A stretch of DNA of 64,000 nt. Origin: Pedobacter jeongneungensis (lineage in GTDB: Bacteria > Bacteroidota > Bacteroidia > Sphingobacteriales > Sphingobacteriaceae). The stretch lies in assembly GCF_000633455.1 (NCBI RefSeq), contig NZ_AYMG01000010.1, positions 62,001 to 126,000 on the forward strand. Direction: 5' to 3'. Both the position numbers and the translations under genes were made by a program. Within the stretch, counting starts at the first letter, position 1; each line of letters opens with the position of its first letter. Positions 33,038 to 41,251 of the stretch are shown here, piece after piece. The notes beneath the pieces were generated by a model that had not been told where the DNA came from, ran no database searches, and saw only the letters and a list, made by a program, of their open reading frames with translations.

Positions 33038-35458
33038 TTAGTAATTAAGCGTATACGTTAAATTATAGGTACGGCCGCGACCTGCATAATAAAATGTTTC
33101 TTTTTTAGCTAAAGCTGCATACAAATACTGTGAACGTTGGCTCCAGATGGTCTGGTAATCTTTGTTCAACAGGTTTTGTACACCGAATGATAAACTTCCT
33201 GTGAATATTTTAACTGATCCTAAAAGATCAACAGTTGTATATCCTTTTAATTCTTTACCTGCACCAATATTATCTTTCGTATCAAACGAATGGAAAATCT
33301 GTGCTTTTAATCCGAACACTTTACCATTATAGCCTAAATAACCGGCCAATTTAGATGGACTAGCCACCGTTACATCCTGTAAGGCCCAGGTACCATCGGT
33401 ATTCTGTTTCTGTGTTTTAATGTACAAACCGTTTGCACCTACCTCGAAACCATTTTTCAGGTTTAACGATAATGAACCTTCAACACCGATATTTCTTACT
33501 TTTTCGTCAAAAACTTCAATATTGAAAGTGCTGTTGGTTTTCACGTTTTTATCAGATAAGGCATAAAAACCAGCTACCTGTGCATTAAATACACCTGTGC
33601 GGTAACGGTAACCTGCTTCATATTGTTCTGTTTTAATACCAGTTAAAGGAGAACTGGCCACATTAATGGAGTTACCCAAATTAAAGTTGGTACCCACTAA
33701 AGTATAGCTTCCCTGTCCGTAATATTTAGCAGGATCGGCTAAGTTAAAGCCTTGTGAAAAGTTAACCCAAACCTGTTGTGGCGCATTGATTTTAACCACC
33801 AAACCACCGTTTAGCAGATTTACATCGTAGTGGTTTTTACCACCTGCAATTGGGGTTGCCGTTCTGCCCACGCCATAAGCCAAAGGCACTGCTGCTGTTG
33901 TACCAACAAAATCACCAACTTTAACAAACATGCGTTGCTGACGTACTCCACCTGATAAACTTAAAAAATCAGTTACTTTAACCTGTGCCTGCAAAAAGCC
34001 AGATAAACCGTTCACCCTGAAATTAGGATAACGTGCAATGGTTGCCACGGTAGCGTTGGTTAGTCCACCCGATGTAGCAGCTTTCACCCTATCGAATAAG
34101 GCTTGCTGTGCATTAAAGTTTTCGTTATCGGCATCTATACCGTAAGTAAGGTTAACCCTGTTCCAATCTTTGTTCAATACCAGTTTTAAAGCGCTATAAT
34201 TGGTGTTTTGGATTGATGAACCACTGTAAAGCACACCAGGTATTGCCGCCTGGCCAGGGAATGGGTGAAAGCTGAACTGCTCATTTCTGGCAGCAGCCTG
34301 TATATAAAGTGTTTGTCCGCCTAAAATTTCATTCGCCTGATAGTTGGCATTGATATTTGCCCTGCTTGTTTTTGGATCAACATCTGAAGAATAACCATTT
34401 CTCATTTCCAAAACTGCAGGATTTGATAACAAGCCCGCATAGTTTGTACCTAAAAACAAATCTTTATCTCCACGATAACCCGAATTATAATATTGGCCAT
34501 TTACCGATAGTTTTTGATATTCAGTAAGTTTAAATTCTGTACTTCCGAAGAAATCGAACGATTGGTTGTATTGTAAATCGGTTTGGGTAATATCGGTAAA
34601 AATCTGTTTTCCATCTGCACCATAAGCTGCATTGTTTTTTTGAAAAGCCATACCGATACGTCCGTTCCAGTCTTTGCTACCGCCAGAAATGGCCTGTGCT
34701 ACACGCACATCATGATCGCTTTTTTCTTTCAATCCGCTACGCACACCAATTTGCGTGGTGAAACTCGGCTGACTGTCCTGACCTTTTTTAGTGATGATGT
34801 TGATGATACCACCCGTTGCACCACCGCCATAAACAGCACTTGCTCCAGATAAAACCTCAATACGCTCGATGTTAAATGGATCAATCGATTCGAACTGACG
34901 GCTTACACCACGGGTACTGTTTAACGATACCCCATCAATCATTACCAGTGCATCCCTGCCACGTTGGTTTTGTCCATAGTTGGTACGTCCTTCCGGACCT
35001 GCATCCAAACTTGGGATCAGTTGGGCCAATGTTTGCTTTAAAGGAATGCCTGCCCTTGCCTGCTCCTGGATTTTTGCACCATCTACTACCCAAACCGTAC
35101 CCGGTATTTCACTTATTTTGGTCGGTTTACGCGACGATACCACAACCACCTCCTGCATATTTGAGGTTGGGCTTAGGCTAATGGTTAAATTAACGGTCTG
35201 GTTTTTACCTAAATTCACTTTTTGCAGTACAGTAGTATAACCTACATAACTTACCTGTAAAACGTAAGCACCTTCGGTTAATTTTAATTCAAAAGTACCA
35301 TCTGCATTTGTAGTAGCGGAAGTGCCCTTTCCTTCCACTTTAATATTTGCCCCAGCTAAGGGAGCAGTTTCTCCAAGCACTTTACCTGTTACGGTTTGTG
35401 CTTTACCTGTAAGAATAAATCCACAGATCAAGATTGCAATTAAGTATAGATTCTTCAT
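33038..35458 (-). CDS. TonB-dependent siderophore receptor
   Basis: Outer-membrane receptor of 806 residues. The signal peptide ends near G-K-A-Q (20-21). A CarboxypepD_reg-like beta domain follows (about 22-105, T-V-T-G-K-V-L...G-T-F-E-L-K-L), then the plug (about 115-230, with V-V-V-S-S-R-K-P-T-K-I, R-G-R-D-A-L-V-M-I-D-G-V and I-E-R-I-E-V-L-S-G-A-S-A-V-Y-G-G-G-A-T-G-G-I-I-N), and a 22-strand barrel ending in aromatic Y-N-L-T-Y-T-L-N-Y. It diverges from the siderophore operon and shares a regulatory region with it, so it most likely imports the iron complex of that operon's product. A -33/-7 promoter covered by a 25-bp inverted repeat lies upstream. Confidence 0.93.
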   Translation of the reverse strand: MKNLYLIAILICGFILTGKAQTVTGKVLGETAPLAGANIKVEGKGTSATTNADGTFELKLTEGAYVLQVSYVGYTTVLQKVNLGKNQTVNLTISLSPTSNMQEVVVVSSRKPTKISEIPGTVWVVDGAKIQEQARAGIPLKQTLAQLIPSLDAGPEGRTNYGQNQRGRDALVMIDGVSLNSTRGVSRQFESIDPFNIERIEVLSGASAVYGGGATGGIINIITKKGQDSQPSFTTQIGVRSGLKEKSDHDVRVAQAISGGSKDWNGRIGMAFQKNNAAYGADGKQIFTDITQTDLQYNQSFDFFGSTEFKLTEYQKLSVNGQYYNSGYRGDKDLFLGTNYAGLLSNPAVLEMRNGYSSDVDPKTSRANINANYQANEILGGQTLYIQAAARNEQFSFHPFPGQAAIPGVLYSGSSIQNTNYSALKLVLNKDWNRVNLTYGIDADNENFNAQQALFDRVKAATSGGLTNATVATIARYPNFRVNGLSGFLQAQVKVTDFLSLSGGVRQQRMFVKVGDFVGTTAAVPLAYGVGRTATPIAGGKNHYDVNLLNGGLVVKINAPQQVWVNFSQGFNLADPAKYYGQGSYTLVGTNFNLGNSINVASSPLTGIKTEQYEAGYRYRTGVFNAQVAGFYALSDKNVKTNSTFNIEVFDEKVRNIGVEGSLSLNLKNGFEVGANGLYIKTQKQNTDGTWALQDVTVASPSKLAGYLGYNGKVFGLKAQIFHSFDTKDNIGAGKELKGYTTVDLLGSVKIFTGSLSFGVQNLLNKDYQTIWSQRSQYLYAALAKKETFYYAGRGRTYNLTYTLNY

Positions 35459-35477
35459 TAATGATTATTTTTTTGCG

Positions 35478-35509
35478 CAAAGCAATCATTTATTTAGATC
35501 AAATCCAAA
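35478..35509 (-). promoter_or_regulatory. Promoter of the siderophore receptor gene
   Basis: On the minus strand TTTG (complement of 35506-35509), 20 bases, then TTGCTTTG (complement of 35478-35485), one mismatch from TAnnTTTG. The start site would be near 35472, with a 14-base leader. Confidence 0.6.
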
Positions 35510-35513
35510 TAAA
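35489..35513. promoter_or_regulatory. 25-bp inverted-repeat operator at the receptor promoter
   Basis: TTTATTTAGAT and ATCCAAATAAA form 11-bp arms with one mismatch around CAA. The site covers the promoter's -33 and spacer, so binding would block transcription. One exact arm (ATCTAAATAAA, 35619-35629) recurs at the divergent promoter. An iron-responsive repressor is inferred from the genes served; its family cannot be told from the site. Confidence 0.65.
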
Positions 35514-35604
35514 ATTATTTTATTTTTTATTCATCATTGTACTAAAACGGTTAAGTATTGGTATTCAATCAACTTATTAACAATATGTTAAAAATATTTT
35601 AAAT

Positions 35605-35641
35605 ATTATTTTTAATCAATCTAAATAAACACATACCTTAG
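35605..35641 (+). promoter_or_regulatory. Promoter with half-conserved operator of the siderophore operon
   Basis: TTTT (35610-35613), 20 bases, then TACCTTAG (35634-35641) resembles -33/-7 elements. ATCTAAATAAA (35619-35629) is the exact reverse complement of an arm at 35489-35499; the opposite arm (35605-35615) is degenerate. The geometry mirrors the receptor promoter. Leader length would be about 130 bases. Confidence 0.5.
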
Positions 35642-35708
35642 CAACCGGAATTATCGATAAAAATCGCCCGCATTTAAATATCTCAGCTAACCAGATGATG
35701 AATAAAAA

Positions 35709-35737
35709 AAATACCGGCACTAATTGCCTGGTATTTT
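35709..35737 (+). other. Leader hairpin of the siderophore operon
   Basis: AATACCGGCA (35710-35719) pairs with TGCC-T-GGTATT (35725-35735), with one bulged base, followed by TTATT. It lies 43 bases before the first ATG of the operon. A weak attenuator or a 5'-UTR stabiliser are both possible. The remainder of 35459-35779 is AT-rich promoter DNA. Confidence 0.35.
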
Positions 35738-35779
35738 ATTGCCTTTACCATTAAACTTTTTTGAAAAATTGAAAAACTA

Positions 35780-37321
35780 ATGTTTACATCAGACCTAGAA
35801 AAACATGAACTTATCGATTTCCTTACGGAAAGTCCGACGAAGGAAATCTTTCACCACGAAAACGAAGAAGAATACCACCATGCTGTTGGTAAGGTTACTC
35901 AAGCCGTTAAAAAATTCCTGCACAACAACCAAAAGCCCTTCAGTGGCGTATCGCCTGCTCAATTAAAACCCTTATTCGATGCCATCGAATTTGAAAAAAC
36001 GCATGATAACTATGATGCGCTGCTTAAAGAAGTAGAACAGCTTTACACCAATCATGCTGTTGCTTTTCATCATCCCGCTTACATTGCCCATTTAAACTGT
36101 CCGATTGTAATCCCCGCAGTGGCGGCCGAGGTGATGATTTCGTCGATTAATTCGTCAATCGATACCTGGGACCAAAGCGCCGGGGGAACATTGATTGAAC
36201 AAAAACTAATCGAATGGACTTGTGACCAAATTGGCTATAGCAAAAAAGCAGATGGTATTTTTACCAGTGGCGGCACCCAAAGCAATTTAATGGGCCTTTT
36301 ATTGGCAAGAGACCATTATGCCATTACCGCATTAAACCACAATATTAAGGTAAACGGTTTACCACAGGAAGCCTCACGCTTTAGGATTTTTGTTTCAGAA
36401 AAGGCGCATTTCAGCATCCAGAAAAACGCTTCGCTGTTAGGTTTGGGCGAAAAATCGGTGATCAAGATTAAAACCGATCGTAGTTTCAGGATGAACACCG
36501 TGTTATTGGAAGATGCCATTAAAAGAGAAATCGCCCAGGGAAATATACCCATTGCCGTGGTGGGTACTGCAGGCACTACCGATTTTGGAAATGTTGACCC
36601 TCTGAAAGAGCTTGCCTTTATCAGCAAAAAATACAATACCTGGTTCCATATCGATGCGGCTTATGGATGTGGATTATTGCTGACAGACAAATACAGGGGC
36701 CTGCTTAACGGGATCGAACTGGCGCACTCGGTTACGGTTGATTATCATAAATCTTTCTTCCAGCCGGTAAGCAGCAGTGGTTTTTTGGTAAACGATAAAA
36801 AATATTTTAACCTGATTACACACCACGCCGATTATTTAAACCCTAAAGATCATGATGAGGATGGTTTGCCAAACCAGGTAAACAAATCGATACAGACGAC
36901 CCGACGGTTTGATGCCCTGAAACTTTGGTTTACACTCAGGATGATGGGCAGAAACAAACTGGGAGGCTATTTTGATACCATTATTGAAACTGCTGCCAAA
37001 ATTGCCGACCGCTTACATTACGACAGCGATTTTGAACTGATGAACGAATCAGACATCAGTGCTTTGGTTTTCCGTTACCGGCCAAAAAATGTACAGTTGG
37101 ATGTTTGCGCAATGAACCAGTACATCAAAAAAGCCATGTTTAACGAAGGAAAAGCCTTAGTTGCCGGCACCAAAATTAACCAACAGTTTTACCTCAAATT
37201 TACCCTACTTAACCCGCTTACTACCATGAGCGATATTGAAAACATTATTAAAATCATTAAAAAACATGGAAACGAATACGTTAGACTTAATCAAGCTTCA
37301 GCAGATTTCAGAAGAAACTAA
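35780..37321 (+). CDS. PLP-dependent group II decarboxylase (siderophore diamine formation)
   Basis: Cytosolic decarboxylase of 513 residues in the family of DesA, BibA and glutamate/aromatic decarboxylases. S-G-G-T-Q-S-N-L (163-170) grips the PLP phosphate, Asp292 in H-I-D-A-A-Y-G contacts the ring nitrogen, and Lys324 in V-D-Y-H-K-S-F forms the Schiff base. In siderophore clusters such enzymes make cadaverine from lysine or putrescine from ornithine; the substrate is not decided by sequence. It is the first gene of the operon, and its 3' end overlaps the next gene by 56 bases. Confidence 0.9.
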   Translation: MFTSDLEKHELIDFLTESPTKEIFHHENEEEYHHAVGKVTQAVKKFLHNNQKPFSGVSPAQLKPLFDAIEFEKTHDNYDALLKEVEQLYTNHAVAFHHPAYIAHLNCPIVIPAVAAEVMISSINSSIDTWDQSAGGTLIEQKLIEWTCDQIGYSKKADGIFTSGGTQSNLMGLLLARDHYAITALNHNIKVNGLPQEASRFRIFVSEKAHFSIQKNASLLGLGEKSVIKIKTDRSFRMNTVLLEDAIKREIAQGNIPIAVVGTAGTTDFGNVDPLKELAFISKKYNTWFHIDAAYGCGLLLTDKYRGLLNGIELAHSVTVDYHKSFFQPVSSSGFLVNDKKYFNLITHHADYLNPKDHDEDGLPNQVNKSIQTTRRFDALKLWFTLRMMGRNKLGGYFDTIIETAAKIADRLHYDSDFELMNESDISALVFRYRPKNVQLDVCAMNQYIKKAMFNEGKALVAGTKINQQFYLKFTLLNPLTTMSDIENIIKIIKKHGNEYVRLNQASADFRRN

Positions 37322-39725
37322 CTTTAATGCACTCCTAAACAGTTATTGCAGAGAATTTAACAACTGGAGCCGTTATGTTGGCATACCTAAATACGATGCG
37401 CCATTGGCCAATTACCTGATTACCACAACCGACCGGTTGCACATCAGGTTCGATTTCAGTTCTATTGGATTTGAAGTATATGCACCACTAAAATTTTATG
37501 CAGATAGTGGCCGGCATGTATTTAATTTTCCGGTAATTGAGCGCGATGTTGCTACAGATACGATCCATCCGATCAGCATTTACAGGTTCATGGAACTGGC
37601 CATCCAATTCAGTGCCGAAGAGTTCCCGGATGCTGATGCTGATATTGTAAATCAACGTTTAACCAACAGTGTAGAAAACCTCGAGGTATTTCTGTCTTAT
37701 TTTAAACAGAATGGCAAGCCTGTAAATTTTGCCAAAATGAGCTTTATTGAGGCCGAGCAATCTTTATTTTTAGGTCACAATGCCCATCCCCTACCAAAAG
37801 GAAGAGCTGGTTTTAACAACAGGGAAGAGCTTTTCAAATTTTCGCCAGAAACACAGGGCCAATTCCAACTGGCGTATTTTTTAATCGCTGCAGATAACAT
37901 TAATGAGAAAAACGCTGAAGGTTTTGACATTACAGATCTTTTCAGGATTGAGCTGTTAGAGTGTGGAAATTCAGATATCATTGCCATATTAGATCAGCAT
38001 CCAAACCATAAAGTGGTACCCATGCATCCTTGGGAAGCCGATTATCTGCTCACTTTACCTGCGGTACAAGCCATGGAGGAGGAAAAGTTATTATTCTACC
38101 TGGGTTGTTTTGGAGTGTTTTATACACCAACATCATCGGTGAGAACAGTTTACAATGCAACAAGCGATTGGATGCTAAAATTTTCGCTACACGTAAAAAT
38201 CACCAACTCAGAACGGGTTAACCTGATTCGGGAGCTTCACCGTGGTTATGACGTAAGTAAATTATTAAAAACAGAATACGGCAAAGCGGCTAAAGCTGAA
38301 TTTCCGGAGATTGAATTTATTACCGATCCTGCATTTATCACCGTAAATTATAAAGGCGAAACCATTGATGGATTTAACACCAGCATCAGACATAATCCTT
38401 TTAAAGCTGATGATGCCGAAAAAAATGTAACCTTACTGGCTGCACTTTGTCAGGATGGATTACTGGGACAGAAACCTAGAATTGTACATATAATTGAGGA
38501 AGCATCGATCAATAAAAACAAAACGCTTGCCTATACTGCTGTAAACTGGTTTAAACAATACCTTCACCTTTGCGTAGCACCAATTGTTGGACTATACAAT
38601 AATTTCGGTATGGCCTTTGAGTTTCATCAGCAAAACGTGATGCTCGAACTGGATAAAGATTTTTATCCTGCCAAATTTTATTTCAGGGATAATCAGGGTT
38701 ATTTCTTTAGTGATGCTAAAGCCGAAGCATTAGAAGCCGTTTATCCGGGGATTGCAGCCGAAAGCGGATCAATTGTTCCGAACGAATACATTATCCCTAA
38801 ACTCACCTATTACCTGCTCATCAACAACATTTTGGGCGTAGTTAACGCCATTGCCAGCAATGGTTTGGCAGATGAGAAAACTTTGATCGATCTGGTTTAT
38901 CTCGAGTTTAAACAATTCGAGAACAGCGATACTACCGGTCTGGTCGATTATATCATCAACCGCCGCAGCTGGGAAGTAAAAGGTAATTTATTAACCAATC
39001 TTTGCAACATTGATGAAGCCAGTGCACCAATTGATAATCCGGCCATTTATCGCGAGTTTCCGAACCCTTTGGCTAAATATTTCTTCTCCGAGAACCTGAT
39101 CAAACCACAAACAAAAGAGGTATTGTACAGCAGGTTTTTTCCTAAAGAAAATGTAACGATTAATATCCGTCCATTTAACATCGACCGCGATCTGGAAATG
39201 GTTCACGATTGGTTTAATCAGGAACATGCCAAACCGATCTGGAAAATGGATGGCCCGATTAAAGGTTTAGAGTTATTTTACAGAACACTATTGCCGAACG
39301 ATGCGTCACACAGTTTTATCGGCGAAATCAATGGAGAACCAACCTTTACGATAGAGCCATACTGGCCAATGCGCGATGGTGTAGGTGCCTGTTACGAAGC
39401 ATTGATGACCGATTATGGCGCACACTTATTGATTGCCCCAACGGATAAAGACAAAAAATTCAGTTTTGAAACCGGACAAGCCTTAATGGATTTCATTTTC
39501 GAACAGCCGGAAGTAGGCAAATGTATCGGTGAAGCCGCAGTAGAAAGTCGTGCGATGCACATTTTTGTTACCAGACTGGGTTTCAAATTAGAGAAAGTGA
39601 TCCAAATGCCTTATAAAATGGCCAATCTAACTTTCTGCTACCGCGATTGGTATTGGGATAAATATCCTGAAGCCAAGGCACACGCTATGATTAAGTTGGG
39701 ACAGTTTGAAACGGAGGAGATATAA
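37266..39725 (+). CDS. NIS siderophore synthetase fused to GNAT acyltransferase
   Basis: The ATG at 37266 gives 819 residues. Residues about 1-590 are an IucA/IucC-type NRPS-independent synthetase with A-H-P-L-P-K-G-R-A-G-F, V-P-M-H-P-W-E-A-D-Y, Y-T-P-T-S-S-V-R-T-V and F-E-F-H-Q-Q-N-V-M-L. Residues about 620-800 are a GNAT domain like DesC/RhbD/AlcB acyltransferases (I-N-I-R-P-F-N-I-D-R-D onward, Y-E-A-L-M-T-D-Y-G-A-H-L and G-E-A-A-V-E-S-R-A-M). The acyltransferase would acylate the hydroxylated diamine with succinyl- or acetyl-CoA; the synthetase joins the units. Bisucaberin BibC is a known fusion of these activities (from memory, with different domain order possible). Start lies inside the upstream gene and its TAA overlaps the next ATG by one base, so coupling is likely. 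Confidence 0.9.
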   Translation: METNTLDLIKLQQISEETNFNALLNSYCREFNNWSRYVGIPKYDAPLANYLITTTDRLHIRFDFSSIGFEVYAPLKFYADSGRHVFNFPVIERDVATDTIHPISIYRFMELAIQFSAEEFPDADADIVNQRLTNSVENLEVFLSYFKQNGKPVNFAKMSFIEAEQSLFLGHNAHPLPKGRAGFNNREELFKFSPETQGQFQLAYFLIAADNINEKNAEGFDITDLFRIELLECGNSDIIAILDQHPNHKVVPMHPWEADYLLTLPAVQAMEEEKLLFYLGCFGVFYTPTSSVRTVYNATSDWMLKFSLHVKITNSERVNLIRELHRGYDVSKLLKTEYGKAAKAEFPEIEFITDPAFITVNYKGETIDGFNTSIRHNPFKADDAEKNVTLLAALCQDGLLGQKPRIVHIIEEASINKNKTLAYTAVNWFKQYLHLCVAPIVGLYNNFGMAFEFHQQNVMLELDKDFYPAKFYFRDNQGYFFSDAKAEALEAVYPGIAAESGSIVPNEYIIPKLTYYLLINNILGVVNAIASNGLADEKTLIDLVYLEFKQFENSDTTGLVDYIINRRSWEVKGNLLTNLCNIDEASAPIDNPAIYREFPNPLAKYFFSENLIKPQTKEVLYSRFFPKENVTINIRPFNIDRDLEMVHDWFNQEHAKPIWKMDGPIKGLELFYRTLLPNDASHSFIGEINGEPTFTIEPYWPMRDGVGACYEALMTDYGAHLLIAPTDKDKKFSFETGQALMDFIFEQPEVGKCIGEAAVESRAMHIFVTRLGFKLEKVIQMPYKMANLTFCYRDWYWDKYPEAKAHAMIKLGQFETEEI

Positions 39726-41104
39726 TGCAGGAACAAAAAATATACGACATTGTTGGGATCGGAATCGGTCCTTTCAACTTAGGTTTAGCCGCTTTGTGTA
39801 CGCCGATAGAAAGCTTATCGACTTTATTTTTAGATCAGGCAAGCGAATTTAACTGGCACCCGGGCATGATGCTGAGTGATGCCACATTGCAGGTCCCTTT
39901 CATGGCCGATCTGGTTACCATGGCCGATCCAACCAGCCCATACAGTTTTTTAAACTACTTAAAGCAAACTGATCGCCTTTATAAATTTTACATCAGGGAA
40001 GATTTTTTTGTACTGCGCAAAGAATATAACGCTTATTGTAAATGGGCCATTAATCATTTAAAAAACTGTCATTTTGGACAAAAAGTGACCACTATAAATT
40101 ATGTTGATGAAATTTATCAGATCGAAAAGATAGATCAGGTAAGTGGTACTACTGAAACCATTTTGGCTAAAAAAATCGTACTCGGAACGGGTACGGCACC
40201 TAAAGTGCCTGCCTTTGTTAATCCAACCGTTCATCAGCATGCAATACATTCTTCGGAGTATTTAAAGTTTAAGCAGACTTTGTTGGAACAAAAAACGGTA
40301 ACCGTTATCGGCTCGGGACAAAGTGCTGCAGAAATTTTCTACGATCTTTTACCTGAAACAGAAAATGGCTTGAACCTAAAATGGTTTACCCGTCCAGATC
40401 GCTTTTTCCCGATGGAATATTCGAAATTAACCTTAGAGCTCACCTCGCCTGAATATGTCGACCATTTTTACAATTTAAGCGATGCCAAGCGGAAACAACT
40501 TTTAAGTAAACAGAATTCGTTGTTTAAAGGGATCAATTTCGAGCTGATTAACCAGATTTTCGATAAACTGTATGAATTGAGTGTTGACGGCGAAAAAATC
40601 AATGCCGAACTGATGCCGAACTGCCAATTGAACAACCTAACGGTAAATAATGATGGCAGCTATCAGCTTGATTTTTATCATACCGAGAGCGAAAAAGATT
40701 TTGCAGTTGATACAGATGCTGTTGTATTGGCTACAGGCTATAAATATAACGAGCCCGGCTTTTTATCTGCGGTTAATGATCGTATTGCACGCGATACCTA
40801 TGGACTTTTCCAGGTACACCGCAATTATGCCATTGATGTAAACGGAAACGAAATCTTTGTTCAAAATGCCGAACTACATACGCATGGATTTGTAACACCA
40901 GATCTGGGCATGGGGGCTTACCGCAATGCGTCCATCATCAACGCCATTTTAGGTTTCGAAATCTATCCGGTAGAAAAACGGATTGCTTTCCAGCAGTTTA
41001 GCGTAAACGGTGAGGAAGAGGTCCTTCGACAGGCTCAGGATGACAATTCGAAAACTGAGTTTGAAGTCAGGGATTGTCACGTTGAGCCTGTCGAAACGCC
41101 TTAA
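39725..41104 (+). CDS. Lysine/ornithine/diamine N-monooxygenase with repeat-derived C-terminus
   Basis: Flavin-dependent N-hydroxylase of 459 residues in the IucD/SidA/DesB family; it makes the N-hydroxy-diamine for the hydroxamate groups. FAD site GIGIGPFNLG at 11-20, N-W-H-P-G-M and D-L-V-T-M-A-D-P-T-S-P-Y-S-F-L-N-Y-L as in the family, NADPH site GSGQSAAE at 196-203 and late L-A-T-G-Y-K-Y. Residues 433-459 (V-L-R-Q-A-Q-D-D-N ... C-H-V-E-P-V-E-T-P) are translated from palindromic repeat DNA and are not part of the enzyme fold; the native end was probably near 430. Start ATG overlaps the preceding TAA (TAATG). Confidence 0.92.
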   Translation: MQEQKIYDIVGIGIGPFNLGLAALCTPIESLSTLFLDQASEFNWHPGMMLSDATLQVPFMADLVTMADPTSPYSFLNYLKQTDRLYKFYIREDFFVLRKEYNAYCKWAINHLKNCHFGQKVTTINYVDEIYQIEKIDQVSGTTETILAKKIVLGTGTAPKVPAFVNPTVHQHAIHSSEYLKFKQTLLEQKTVTVIGSGQSAAEIFYDLLPETENGLNLKWFTRPDRFFPMEYSKLTLELTSPEYVDHFYNLSDAKRKQLLSKQNSLFKGINFELINQIFDKLYELSVDGEKINAELMPNCQLNNLTVNNDGSYQLDFYHTESEKDFAVDTDAVVLATGYKYNEPGFLSAVNDRIARDTYGLFQVHRNYAIDVNGNEIFVQNAELHTHGFVTPDLGMGAYRNASIINAILGFEIYPVEKRIAFQQFSVNGEEEVLRQAQDDNSKTEFEVRDCHVEPVETP

Positions 41105-41141
41105 AAGCTAAAGCTGGTCCTTCGACAAGCTCAGGATGACA
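41021..41141. repeat. Three copies of the GTCCTTCGACAGGCTCAGGA repeat
   Basis: Forward copies stand at 41021-41045 and 41117-41141, and an inverted one at 41075-41096 (GTTGAGCCTGTCGAA). The first two are inside the monooxygenase reading frame. In frame they encode the well-known tail words V-L-R-Q-A-Q-D-D and C-H-V-E-P-V-E-T-P. Confidence 0.85.
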
Positions 41142-41150
41142 GATCGCGTT

Positions 41151-41230
41151 GGTCGGGATTTGTAATCCCGACCATTGAAAACCGGATTTGAAATCCGGAG
41201 TACGAAAAGTCCAGATTGCAAATCTGGACT
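41151..41230. repeat. Array of three short hairpins
   Basis: Hairpins GGTCGGGATT-TGT-AATCCCGACC (41151-41173), CCGGATTT-G-AAATCCGG (41182-41198) and AGTCCAGATT-GCA-AATCTGGACT (41208-41230) follow one another. All have a GATT(T)...AATC core and differ in outer bases that still pair. They lie in the 147-base gap before the last gene of the siderophore operon, 21 bases ahead of its ATG. Confidence 0.8.
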
Positions 41231-41251
41231 AACACTTAAAAATTAAATACC

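Noticed and set aside
34583..35240. Several plus-strand frames antisense to the TonB receptor gene
   Set aside because: The receptor is clearly coding over this whole stretch; the antisense frames result from its codon use.
41021..41104. Regarding the last 27 residues of the monooxygenase as a functional domain
   Set aside because: They are the literal translation of inverted copies of a dispersed repeat, also present just downstream outside the gene.
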